From assembly GCA_020634115.1 (NCBI GenBank), contig JACKCH010000010.1, positions 930,001 to 994,000 of the forward strand: a DNA stretch of 64,000 bases. Direction: 5' to 3'. Each line of letters begins with the position of its first letter. Within the stretch, counting starts at the first letter, position 1. The stretch comes from Anaerolineaceae bacterium. Its GTDB lineage: Bacteria > Chloroflexota > Anaerolineae > Aggregatilineales > Phototrophicaceae. Under the pieces are notes generated by a model. The model searched no databases, was not told where the DNA came from, and was given only the letters and a program-made list of their open reading frames with translations. This document shows, piece after piece, positions 1-9,132 of this stretch. The position numbers were made by a program, and so were the translations under genes.

Positions 1-2625
1 GCGGATGTGCTGCGCGGCCAGCGTGATCCGCTCGAACTGCTTTTCCCGGATGGCTCACTGGAGATCACCGAGCGGCTATACCGGGATGCGCCCTTTGCAC
101 GGGTTTACAACACCGTCATTGAGCGGCTGATCGCTGACGCCACGAGTCAACGTCCAGCCGGGCGGCGTTTGCGGGTGCTGGAAATCGGCGCGGGGACGGG
201 TTCAACGACGGCTTATGTGCTGCCGTCATTACCCGCCGAACAGACCGAATATGTGTTCACCGATCTGTCGCCGGTCTTCCTCAACCGGGCTGAAGAGGCG
301 TTTGGCGGTTATGCCGCGCTGCGCACGCAGCTACTGGATATTGAGGCGAATCCGGGGGCGCAGGGTGTGCTGCCCGGTAGTGTGGATGTCGTCATCGCCG
401 CTAATGTGCTGCACGCCACCGCCGACATCCGCGAATCGTTAGCGCATGTTCGGCAGATGCTCGCGCCGGGTGGCCTGCTCGTCCTGTTGGAAGGGACACA
501 TCCGCAGCGATGGGTTGATCTCACGTTTGGGCTGACCGAAGGCTGGTGGCGCTTTGCTGATGAGGCCGTGCGTCCCGACTATCCGCTGCTCTCTCAGGAG
601 GGGTGGTTAGAGGTGCTGGCGGAGGCCGGTTTTGAAAGTGCAGTGGCCGTCCCCAGCAGCGATGCGCCCGGCCTATTAGCTTCGCAAGCCGTCCTTGTCG
701 CGCGTGCGCCGCAGTTGGTGACTGGCATAGATGCTGTCGCGCCGACGGCGACCTGCCTGATTTTTGCCGATGCAACCGGCGTGGGTGACGAGCTGGCGGT
801 GCAGCTCGCGGCGGTTGGTGAGCGCCCATTGTGGGTCACTCCTGGTGATACTTATGAGCAAATCGGCGCGGGACAGTGGCAGATTCGCCCAGAACATCCC
901 GACGATTTCAAACGCCTCTGGGAGGCTACCCGGTTGGCCGATGGGCTGCCCTGCCGCCATGTGGTGTACCTGTGGAGTCTGGATATGCCCGATATGCTGG
1001 ATGCTTCCAGCGTGGATGTACAGACCGTACAGCTTGCCAACTGCGGGAGTGCCTTGTGGCTGACCCAGGCGTTGGTCGCGGATACGGAAGCGCCTCCTCC
1101 GGCGCTGTGGTTGGTCACACGGGGCGCGGTGGGGGATACACTACCGTCCCTGGCGCAGTCCAGCCTGTGGGGGCTGGGGCGCGTCATCGCGCTGGAACAC
1201 CCGCACATCTGGGGCGGCCTGGTGGACATTGATTTGGATGTCACCGGCCTGCTCACCGAGATGCTGAATCCCGATGGCGAAGATCAGGTCGTCTGGCGTG
1301 ATGGTCTGCGCCGGGTAGCGCGTTTGACACGCAGCGGCAAGGTGACGCCGCAGCCGATTGCACTGCGCCCGGATGCCACCTATCTGATTACCGGCGCGTT
1401 GGGCGGTCTGGGCCTGAATGTCGCCCGCTGGATGGCCGAACAGGGCGCGGGACACCTGGTACTGACCAGCCGCACCGGGCTGCCGGATCGGGCGGCCTGG
1501 GATACGCTGCCAGCGGACAGCCGGGGCTTTGCCCAGGTTGCAGCCATCCGAGAGATAGAGGCGACGGGGACAACCGTGCAGGTCGTGGCGGTGGATGTCG
1601 CGGATGAAGCGGCAATGACTCGCCTGTTTGAACAGTTCGGTCAGACGATGCCGCCGCTGCGGGGGATCATTCACGCCGCCGCTGACCAGGACAGCCACGC
1701 GATCACCGACCTGGACGCCGAACGACTGGCCGCGATGTTCCGCCCGAAAGTGGCCGGAACCTGGGTACTGCACCGGTTGACCCAGGCGTTGGAACTGGAT
1801 TTCTGGGTGCTGTATTCCTCCACAACGGCGCTGTGGGGTTCGATGCAACTGGCGCACTATGCGGCGGCGAATGCCTTCCTGGATGGGTTTGCGCACTATC
1901 GCCAACACCTGGGACTGCCCGCCATCAGTATCAACTGGGGAACCTGGGATGTGATGCGGGTGGCCTCGGCGGTGGATCAGGAATTTGTGCTGCAAACCGG
2001 TCTTGAGCAGATGCCCTCTGAGCAGGCGCTTCAGATCATGGGGGATTTCCTGGGGGCGCATGATCGCCCGCAAATCGCCGTTGCGGCGGTTGAATGGGAT
2101 CGTCTGAAGGCGATTTACGAGTCACGGCGGCAGCGCCCGTTCCTGGAACTGGTGTCGTCGCAGCGTCAGCCCGCCCGGACAGCCCAATCAGCGGCCAAAG
2201 CCTCCGACCTGCGCGAACGGCTGGCGGCGGCTTCAGCAGACAAGCACCGGGACATCCTGGTAGAGCATGTCCGCTTGGCAGCGGCGCATGTCCTGCGCAT
2301 CGCGGATGCTGAGACAATTGACATCCAGCAGGGGCTGTTCGATATGGGGATGGATTCGCTGATGTCAGTTGAACTCAAGAGCCGTCTGGAAACCGATGTC
2401 GAACAGTCGCTGCCGTCCACATTGACCTTTAATTATCCAACGGTGGAGGAACTGGCCGAGTACCTTGAGCAGAAACTCCGCCCAAGCGAGTTGGTCACTG
2501 GTACAGCCGAACCCACTGTTGAAGCCGCGCCGGAAGCGGCAGAAGCCCTGCCGGACGATATGGATGATCTTTCGGAAGATGAGTTGGCCGATTTGCTTGC
2601 GAAGAAATTGGGCTACGACTCATAA
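1..2625 (+). CDS. Type I polyketide synthase, C-terminal part (C-methyltransferase, ketoreductase, acyl carrier protein); 5' end outside the window
   Basis: The frame is open from base 1, and the first in-frame GTG (7) sits inside a conserved PKS methyltransferase stretch (DPLELLFPDGS), so the protein continues upstream. Domains in order: SAM-dependent C-methyltransferase (motif LEIGAGTGS, nt 178-204); a structural pseudo-KR (about nt 720-1320); a catalytic KR with Rossmann motif TGALGGLG (nt 1390-1413), catalytic Tyr at 1858 and the following Asn; and an ACP with GMDSL (phosphopantetheine Ser at 2356). The KR has Trp eight residues before Tyr and lacks the LDD motif, the usual signature of an A-type (L-hydroxy) KR. 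The tail (LSEDELADLLAKKL) resembles a C-terminal docking domain for the next PKS. Its upstream KS and AT cannot be seen, so whether a DH exists is unknown. It adds an alpha-methyl, beta-hydroxy extender to the chain. Confidence 0.93.
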   Translation, partial: ADVLRGQRDPLELLFPDGSLEITERLYRDAPFARVYNTVIERLIADATSQRPAGRRLRVLEIGAGTGSTTAYVLPSLPAEQTEYVFTDLSPVFLNRAEEAFGGYAALRTQLLDIEANPGAQGVLPGSVDVVIAANVLHATADIRESLAHVRQMLAPGGLLVLLEGTHPQRWVDLTFGLTEGWWRFADEAVRPDYPLLSQEGWLEVLAEAGFESAVAVPSSDAPGLLASQAVLVARAPQLVTGIDAVAPTATCLIFADATGVGDELAVQLAAVGERPLWVTPGDTYEQIGAGQWQIRPEHPDDFKRLWEATRLADGLPCRHVVYLWSLDMPDMLDASSVDVQTVQLANCGSALWLTQALVADTEAPPPALWLVTRGAVGDTLPSLAQSSLWGLGRVIALEHPHIWGGLVDIDLDVTGLLTEMLNPDGEDQVVWRDGLRRVARLTRSGKVTPQPIALRPDATYLITGALGGLGLNVARWMAEQGAGHLVLTSRTGLPDRAAWDTLPADSRGFAQVAAIREIEATGTTVQVVAVDVADEAAMTRLFEQFGQTMPPLRGIIHAAADQDSHAITDLDAERLAAMFRPKVAGTWVLHRLTQALELDFWVLYSSTTALWGSMQLAHYAAANAFLDGFAHYRQHLGLPAISINWGTWDVMRVASAVDQEFVLQTGLEQMPSEQALQIMGDFLGAHDRPQIAVAAVEWDRLKAIYESRRQRPFLELVSSQRQPARTAQSAAKASDLRERLAAASADKHRDILVEHVRLAAAHVLRIADAETIDIQQGLFDMGMDSLMSVELKSRLETDVEQSLPSTLTFNYPTVEELAEYLEQKLRPSELVTGTAEPTVEAAPEAAEALPDDMDDLSEDELADLLAKKLGYDS

Positions 2626-2694
2626 GCGCCGTGTTTACTTGCATATCCACCCGAAAAATACGACTGCTCGCGTTTTTACACCAACGAGGAAATT

Positions 2695-5600
2695 ATGACG
2701 ACCAAACCTGAACTACCGGATCGCCGCCAGATTCTGAAAGATGCACTGGTTAGAATTGACCAGTTGCATGCTCGTCTTGACGCAGCAGAGCAGGCGAAAG
2801 CCGAGCCGATTGCGATTATTGGTATGGGCTGCCGTTTCCCCGGTGGTGTGACCGACGCCGAGAGCTACTGGGAACTGCTGCGGAATGGGGTGGATGCCAT
2901 CAGCGAAGTGCCTTCCGAACGTGCCAGCCTGTTTGCGCACACCATCACCGATTCGGATGTCCCTGAAGTCTGGTATGGCGGCTTTCTTGACCACCTCGAC
3001 CAGTTTGACTCGCAGTTTTTCGGCATTTCGCCGCGCGAAGCGTTTAGCCTGGATCCGCAGCAGCGGTTGACCCTGGAAGTGGCCTGGGAGGCGCTGGAAA
3101 ACGCGGGGCAGTCGCCCGACCAACTGAACGGCAGTCAGACCGGGATATTTGTCGGGGTTTCAACCAGCGACTATGCCCAGCTACTGCGGGGCGGCGGTTC
3201 GGCTCAACTGGATGTCTACAGCGCGACGGGCAGCGCCTTGAACGCTATTCCGGGCCGGGTCGCTTACACCCTCGGCTTGAACGGGCCTTCGGTGGCTATA
3301 GATACGGCCTGTTCCTCGTCACTGGTGGCTGTGCATCTGGCCTGCCAGAGTCTGCGCAGTGGTGAGAGCAATCTGGCGTTGGCCGGTGGAGTGAACATCA
3401 TTCTGATGCCAGAAGCCTATGTATGCTTTACGCGCTGGGGGATGATGGCCGCTGATGGCCGCTGCAAGGTGTTTGACGAGGCTGCCGATGGGTTTGTCCG
3501 CAGTGAAGGCTGTGGGATGCTGGTTCTCAAGCGGCTTTCGGATGCGATTGCCGACCATGACCCTATTCTGGCGCTGGTACGGGGTTCAGCCGTCAACCAG
3601 GATGGTCGCAGCAGCGGCCTGACCGTTCCCAACGGCCCGGCGCAGGAAGCCGTCCTCCGGCGGGCGCTGGCGATGGCGAAAGTCAAGCCGACAGACATCA
3701 GCTATATCGAAACGCACGGCACAGGAACGCTGATTGGCGACCCGATTGAAGTGGAAGCGATTGGAACGGTCATCGGTGAAGGCCGCCCGCAGGATTTGCC
3801 GCTGGTGCTGGGCGCGGTCAAAAGCAACATCGGCCATGCCGAATCCGCGTCGGGCATTGCTGGACTCATCAAAGTTGTACTGTCTATGCAACATGGCGAA
3901 ATCCCCCGCAACCTGCATTTCTATGAGGCCAATCCTCGTATTCCCTGGCCGGATTTCCCGGTGGTTGTCCCGACTGAACACCTGGATTGGACGCCGGTAA
4001 ACGGCAAACGGCTAGCTGGGGTGAGCGGGTTTGGCTTCAGCGGCACGAATGCCCATGTGGTGCTGGAAGAAGCACCCCTCGTTGATCCTGACCTGATTGA
4101 GCGCCCGGTTCACCTGTTGACGCTTTCGGCGTTGAACGAACCGGCTTTGCGGTCTCTGGCCCGCCGCTACCAGCAGTATCTGGCGGAACATGAGGATTTG
4201 CCGCTGGTGAATGCAGCTTATACGGCAGTCAGTGGACGGGCGCAGTTTGCGCACCGGCTGGCGGTCATTGGCGAATCGTCGGCGGAATTGCAAGCGGAAC
4301 TGGCGACTTTTGCCGCCGGGGATGAATCGGTGGGAATCGCTGCCGGGGTGGTGGAGAAGAAAGCCCGGCCTAAGATCGCATTCCTGTTTACCGGACAGGG
4401 CGCTCAGTATGTCGGTATGGGGCGTGGGTTATACGAAACCCAACCGGTATTCCGTGCGGCGCTCGATCAGTGTGATGCGATTTTGCGCTCGCTATTGAAA
4501 CAACCGCTGCTTTCGGTTCTATATCCGGCGGAAGGCCAGGAATCGCCGCTGGACAACACGACATACACGCAGCCCGCCCTGTTCGCGCTGGAATATGCCC
4601 TGGCGCAGTTGTGGCTGTCCTGGGGGATTCAGCCGTCCGCCGTGATGGGACACAGTGTCGGCGAGTATGTAGCGGCCTGTATTGCCGGGGTGTTCAGCCT
4701 GGAAGACGGCCTGAAACTGATTGCCGAACGTGGACGGTTAATGGGCGAACTGCCTGCCGGGGGCAAGATGGCGGCGGTATTCGCGGATGAAGCGACAGTT
4801 TCAGACGCGATAGTTGCTTATGCCGATCAGGTGTCTATCGCAGCGGTGAACGGCCCGGAAAATATCGTGATTTCCGGCGCGGGTGAAGCGGTAGAGCGTA
4901 TTTTGGACGAATTGCGGGTGGCTGGCGTGAAGGCGCGTCCGCTGAATGTATCCCATGCCTTCCATTCACCGCTGATGGAACCCATGCTGGATACCTTCGC
5001 CCGGACGGCGGGACAGATCAAATTTGCTGCGCCCCGTATCCGCTTAATTTCCAACGTGACCGGGGAGGTCGCTGGCGCTGAAGTGGCGCAGGCAACCTAT
5101 TGGCGTGAGCATGTCCGCGCAGCGGTGCAGTTTTCGCGGGCGGTAGAAACGCTTTATGCGGATGGCTACACGCTGTTCCTGGAGGTTGGCCCCAGCCCAA
5201 CCCTGATCGGGATGGGACAGCGCATTGTCAACAGTGAAGGATTAAGCTGGCTGGCTTCGCTGCGCAGCGGGCGTGACGATGAGCGTCAGCTTCTGGGCGC
5301 GTTAGGCGGCTTGTATACGCGCGGCGTTCCGGTCAATTGGGCGGCGTTCTATGGCGATTACCCGCACTATAAAGTCCCGCTGCCCACCTATCCGTTCCAG
5401 CGCGAACGATTCTGGCCGGCCATCACTCTGAGTCCAGTCCAACACCAGCCCAAACCGCAGCCTGGCCTACACCCGCTGCTGGGGCGACGCCTGCGCTCAC
5501 CGGCTGAGGCGTTGCAGTTCGAGGTCGAGTTGGGTACGGGATGGCTGTCATACCTGAACGATCACCGGATTTATGGGACGGCGGTGCTGCCGGGTGCGGC

Positions 5601-8600
5601 CTATGTCGAAATCGGACTGGCTGCCGCACAGGCGGCCTTCGGTGCGGGGCATTTCGCGGTGGAGGAACTGACCATCCATGATGCCCTGCTCATTCCCGAT
5701 GATGCGCCGCGTGTTGTCCAGGTGTTTCTGACGCCGGATTCCGCTGACCAGGGGACATTCAAGGTGTATAGCCTTCAGGATGACAGTGATGAATGGCGCT
5801 GGCACGCGGCGGGGAAGGTGACGGCCACTGCGTTGAGCGCCCCGGCACTCCCTCTGAGCGAACTCCAGGCGCGAATCCAGCAAGAAGTGGATGTTGCGGC
5901 CTACTATCAGCGGTTTGATGAAATTGGTCTGAACTATGGCCCGCTGTTTCATGGGATTCAACGGGTCTGGCAAATCCCCGGCGAGTCCTTAGGGCAGTTA
6001 CAGATGCCGGAGGAGATTCTCGAACAGGCTGGAGACTACACCCTGCATCCGGCGCTGCTGGACGCCTGCTTACAGTTGATTGGGGCAGCGATCCCGGATA
6101 CCGCCGAGCAGCAGGCGAAAGTCTATATGCCGCTGTCCATTGAGACGGCAGCCGCGTATCAACCGGCGTCGGCACAGGCGTGGTGTCATGTCATCCTCAG
6201 ACGCGAAAATGGAACGCCGCTTGTCGCCGGACAGGATAGTTACACCGCCGATCTGTACCTGATGGACGAGGGCGGCGAGCGAATCGCTGAAATCATCGAC
6301 CTGTTTATGATGCGCACCTCGCCGGATTTGCTGATGCGGGCGGTGCACCGGGGCTACGACGATTGGCTGTATGAAGTCAATTGGCAGATGCAGCCCCGCG
6401 CCGAGCAGGAGAATCGAACGGCTCAAGGCCATTGGTTAATCCTGTCGGGTGAAGATGAGACGGGTGAGGCATTGGCGAATCTAATCGAGCGTCAGGGGGG
6501 TGTCTGCGATCTGGTTGAGGCGGTGAATGCTGCGGATTGGCTGGGACAATCCCTGACGGCCTATACCATTGTGGTGCATCTGGCAAAATCGGTTGACACG
6601 GCCTTATCGCTGATGCAGGTGTTGGCGGGGCGGCAGGATTCGCCAGCGCCCAAAGTGTGGTTCGTGACACGCGGGGCGCAGTCGGTTGGTCAGACAGCCG
6701 AACCGGTGGACGCGGAGCAGGCTATGCTGTGGGGCTTCGGGCGGGTGATGGCGCTGGAACAACCGGAACTCTGGGGCGGGCTGATTGATCTCGAAGCGGC
6801 AGGTGTCCCCGCCGCCGATATGCTGCTGGCGGAAATCGCCGCTGCCGATGGGGAAAATCAGATTGCGCTGCGGCGCGGGCAGCGGTATGTCGCCCGTCTG
6901 ACGCACAGCACCCGGACAGAACCGGCCTTAACGGATGATATCGCCCGCGAATTAGTCATCACCGAGCGCGGCGTACTCGATCACCTGAGTCTGCAAGCCT
7001 ATACGCCGCGTATGCCATCCGCTGGGGAAGTCGGAATCCGGGTGTGTGCCGCTGGCGTAAACTTCCGGGATGTGTTGAATGCCCTGGGGATGTATCCGGT
7101 TGAAGTGCCGCTGGGGAACGAGTGCACCGGGGTTGTCACCCGCGTCGGCGCTGGGGTGACGGATGTCCAGGTGGGTGATGCCGTGATCGCGCTCGCGCCG
7201 GGGACATTCCGTTCGTATGTGGTCGCCCCAGCAGACTGGGTATTCCCGAAACCGGCTAACCTCTCCTTCGCGGAGGCGGTCACGCTGCCGACGACCTTTA
7301 TGACGGCCTATTATGGGCTGCACGCGCTGGCACAGATCAAGTCTGGTGATCGCGTGCTGATTCATGCTGGGGCCGGCGGGGTTGGTATGGCCGCCGTGCA
7401 GATCGCGTTGCAGGCGGGAGCAGAGGTGTTTGCCACTGCGGGCAGTGATGAAAAGCGCGCTTTTCTCCGGTCAATCGGCGTCCACCACGTTTTCAATTCA
7501 CGGGCGCTCGATTTTGCGGAGGAGATTCAGGCGGTGACGGGCGGCGCGGGCATTCATATCGCGTTGAACTCCCTGGCGGATGAATTCATCGCAGCTACGC
7601 TGTCTATCATGGCGGAGGGGGGCGTATTCCTCGAATTAGGCGCGTTGGACAAGTGGAATGCTGAGAAAGTTACTGCCATCTACCCGACCCTGCGCTACTA
7701 CCGTTACGATCTGGCGGAAGTCATCCAGTCGAATCCCGATGCGATTCTTCGTCCCTTCCGTGACCTGCTGGCCGCTGCTGAAGCGGGCATATTCACGCCG
7801 CTGCCGCTGCGAGCGTTCCCGTTTGCCGATGTCGCTGAAGCCTTCCGCTATATGGCGCAGGCGCGGCATATCGGTAAAGTGGTGATTGTCATGGATGCGC
7901 CAGTAGCGGTTGTTCCTGATGCGACCTACCTGGTGACGGGCGGGCTGACCGGGCTGGGGCTGGCCGTAGCCGAGCGTCTGGTCGAACGGGGTGCGCGGCA
8001 GGTGGTTCTCGTCGGGCGGCGGGCACCATCCCCGGAAACACAGCAGGCCATCGGCATGATGCAGCAAACTGGCGCGACGATTACGGTCATGAATGTGGAC
8101 GTGGCGAATGACGCGCAGATCGCGGATGTGATAGCGACCATTCGCGCTGAGATGCCACCGCTGCGGGGTATCGTTCATGCTGCCGGGGTTCTGGATGATG
8201 CACTGCTGGCGCAGCAGGATTGGGCGCGTTTCGAGAAGGTTTTCGCGCCTAAAGTCTCCGGCGCCTGGAATTTGCACACGCTCACACGTGGTTTGGCGCT
8301 GGATTTCTTCGTGATGTTCTCATCGGGGTCGGCTATTCTGGGTGCGCCGGGGCAAAGCAACTATGCAGCGGCCAATGCCTTCATGGATGGCCTGGCGCAT
8401 TACCGCCGGGCAGTCGGGCTGACCGCGCTCAGTATCAACTGGGGCGCATGGACGCAAATTGGCATGGCGGCGGAACGCAGTGTCGGGGAGCGGGTCGCCA
8501 GCCAGGGCATCGGGGCGCTGTCCCCTGAAGATGGGTTGGGTATCTTCGAGCAGTTAATGGTGAGCGGCGCGGCGCAGGTTGTGGCAATACCGATTGACTG

Positions 8601-9132
8601 GCCGAAGCTCGCCCGCCAACTGGCCGGGAATGAACCGCCGTTCCTGTCCGATCAGATTCGGCGGGTGCGGCAGTCCACCTCGGATGCGGATGCAACACAG
8701 CAGCATAGTCTGGCGCAGCAGTTGAAAGACGCGCCGGAAGAAACCCGTCCCGCGCTGTCATTGGCCTATGTGCAGGCGCAGATTTCGCGGGTGATGGGGA
8801 TTCCGGCTTCGCGCCCGGTTGATCCCAGCCAGTCGCTGCACCTGCTGGGGCTGGATTCGCTGATGGCGATGGAATTGAAGAACCGGGTTGAATCGGATTT
8901 GAAAGTCACCGTGCCGGTAGCCCAACTCTTGGAAGGGCCGACGGTGGAACGTTTTGCCGAGATGGTGTTGGACAAACTCGACTCGCCTGCCGATTTGACA
9001 TCTCGGCACGAATCGCGTAAGAAGGGTGGGGAGGATGCCACTGATCTCCTGACCAACCTGGCTCAATTATCTGAAGAAGAGGTTGATGCCCTACTCAACC
9101 AGATGCTTTCCGAGAAAGATGCTGACGAATGA
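2695..9132 (+). CDS. Type I polyketide synthase, complete fully reducing module (KS-AT-DH-ER-KR-ACP)
   Basis: This 2145-residue protein follows the first PKS by 69 bases, with GAGGAAATT before the ATG. A short N-terminal helix (docking) precedes the KS (about 37-460; Cys206, His341, His381). The AT (about 565-885) has GHSVG with Ser654 and HAFH at 754-757, the usual malonyl-CoA signature. The DH (about 925-1195) has HxxxGxxxxP starting at His957 and Asp1123. A pseudo-KR is followed by an ER (about 1420-1735; NADPH motif AGAGGVG at 1558). The KR starts near 1743, carries LDD (B-type signature) and Tyr1890. The ACP Ser is 2055. All catalytic residues I looked for are present, so the module should add a saturated two-carbon unit; the ER erases the KR stereocentre. 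The C-terminal LSEEEVDALLNQML again looks like a docking segment. Its stop overlaps the NRPS start by four bases. Confidence 0.95.
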   Translation: MTTKPELPDRRQILKDALVRIDQLHARLDAAEQAKAEPIAIIGMGCRFPGGVTDAESYWELLRNGVDAISEVPSERASLFAHTITDSDVPEVWYGGFLDHLDQFDSQFFGISPREAFSLDPQQRLTLEVAWEALENAGQSPDQLNGSQTGIFVGVSTSDYAQLLRGGGSAQLDVYSATGSALNAIPGRVAYTLGLNGPSVAIDTACSSSLVAVHLACQSLRSGESNLALAGGVNIILMPEAYVCFTRWGMMAADGRCKVFDEAADGFVRSEGCGMLVLKRLSDAIADHDPILALVRGSAVNQDGRSSGLTVPNGPAQEAVLRRALAMAKVKPTDISYIETHGTGTLIGDPIEVEAIGTVIGEGRPQDLPLVLGAVKSNIGHAESASGIAGLIKVVLSMQHGEIPRNLHFYEANPRIPWPDFPVVVPTEHLDWTPVNGKRLAGVSGFGFSGTNAHVVLEEAPLVDPDLIERPVHLLTLSALNEPALRSLARRYQQYLAEHEDLPLVNAAYTAVSGRAQFAHRLAVIGESSAELQAELATFAAGDESVGIAAGVVEKKARPKIAFLFTGQGAQYVGMGRGLYETQPVFRAALDQCDAILRSLLKQPLLSVLYPAEGQESPLDNTTYTQPALFALEYALAQLWLSWGIQPSAVMGHSVGEYVAACIAGVFSLEDGLKLIAERGRLMGELPAGGKMAAVFADEATVSDAIVAYADQVSIAAVNGPENIVISGAGEAVERILDELRVAGVKARPLNVSHAFHSPLMEPMLDTFARTAGQIKFAAPRIRLISNVTGEVAGAEVAQATYWREHVRAAVQFSRAVETLYADGYTLFLEVGPSPTLIGMGQRIVNSEGLSWLASLRSGRDDERQLLGALGGLYTRGVPVNWAAFYGDYPHYKVPLPTYPFQRERFWPAITLSPVQHQPKPQPGLHPLLGRRLRSPAEALQFEVELGTGWLSYLNDHRIYGTAVLPGAAYVEIGLAAAQAAFGAGHFAVEELTIHDALLIPDDAPRVVQVFLTPDSADQGTFKVYSLQDDSDEWRWHAAGKVTATALSAPALPLSELQARIQQEVDVAAYYQRFDEIGLNYGPLFHGIQRVWQIPGESLGQLQMPEEILEQAGDYTLHPALLDACLQLIGAAIPDTAEQQAKVYMPLSIETAAAYQPASAQAWCHVILRRENGTPLVAGQDSYTADLYLMDEGGERIAEIIDLFMMRTSPDLLMRAVHRGYDDWLYEVNWQMQPRAEQENRTAQGHWLILSGEDETGEALANLIERQGGVCDLVEAVNAADWLGQSLTAYTIVVHLAKSVDTALSLMQVLAGRQDSPAPKVWFVTRGAQSVGQTAEPVDAEQAMLWGFGRVMALEQPELWGGLIDLEAAGVPAADMLLAEIAAADGENQIALRRGQRYVARLTHSTRTEPALTDDIARELVITERGVLDHLSLQAYTPRMPSAGEVGIRVCAAGVNFRDVLNALGMYPVEVPLGNECTGVVTRVGAGVTDVQVGDAVIALAPGTFRSYVVAPADWVFPKPANLSFAEAVTLPTTFMTAYYGLHALAQIKSGDRVLIHAGAGGVGMAAVQIALQAGAEVFATAGSDEKRAFLRSIGVHHVFNSRALDFAEEIQAVTGGAGIHIALNSLADEFIAATLSIMAEGGVFLELGALDKWNAEKVTAIYPTLRYYRYDLAEVIQSNPDAILRPFRDLLAAAEAGIFTPLPLRAFPFADVAEAFRYMAQARHIGKVVIVMDAPVAVVPDATYLVTGGLTGLGLAVAERLVERGARQVVLVGRRAPSPETQQAIGMMQQTGATITVMNVDVANDAQIADVIATIRAEMPPLRGIVHAAGVLDDALLAQQDWARFEKVFAPKVSGAWNLHTLTRGLALDFFVMFSSGSAILGAPGQSNYAAANAFMDGLAHYRRAVGLTALSINWGAWTQIGMAAERSVGERVASQGIGALSPEDGLGIFEQLMVSGAAQVVAIPIDWPKLARQLAGNEPPFLSDQIRRVRQSTSDADATQQHSLAQQLKDAPEETRPALSLAYVQAQISRVMGIPASRPVDPSQSLHLLGLDSLMAMELKNRVESDLKVTVPVAQLLEGPTVERFAEMVLDKLDSPADLTSRHESRKKGGEDATDLLTNLAQLSEEEVDALLNQMLSEKDADE

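Noticed and set aside
1141..2073. 310-codon minus-strand open frame in the PKS
   Set aside because: Antisense to the ketoreductase region; composition is Arg/Gln-rich with no motif.
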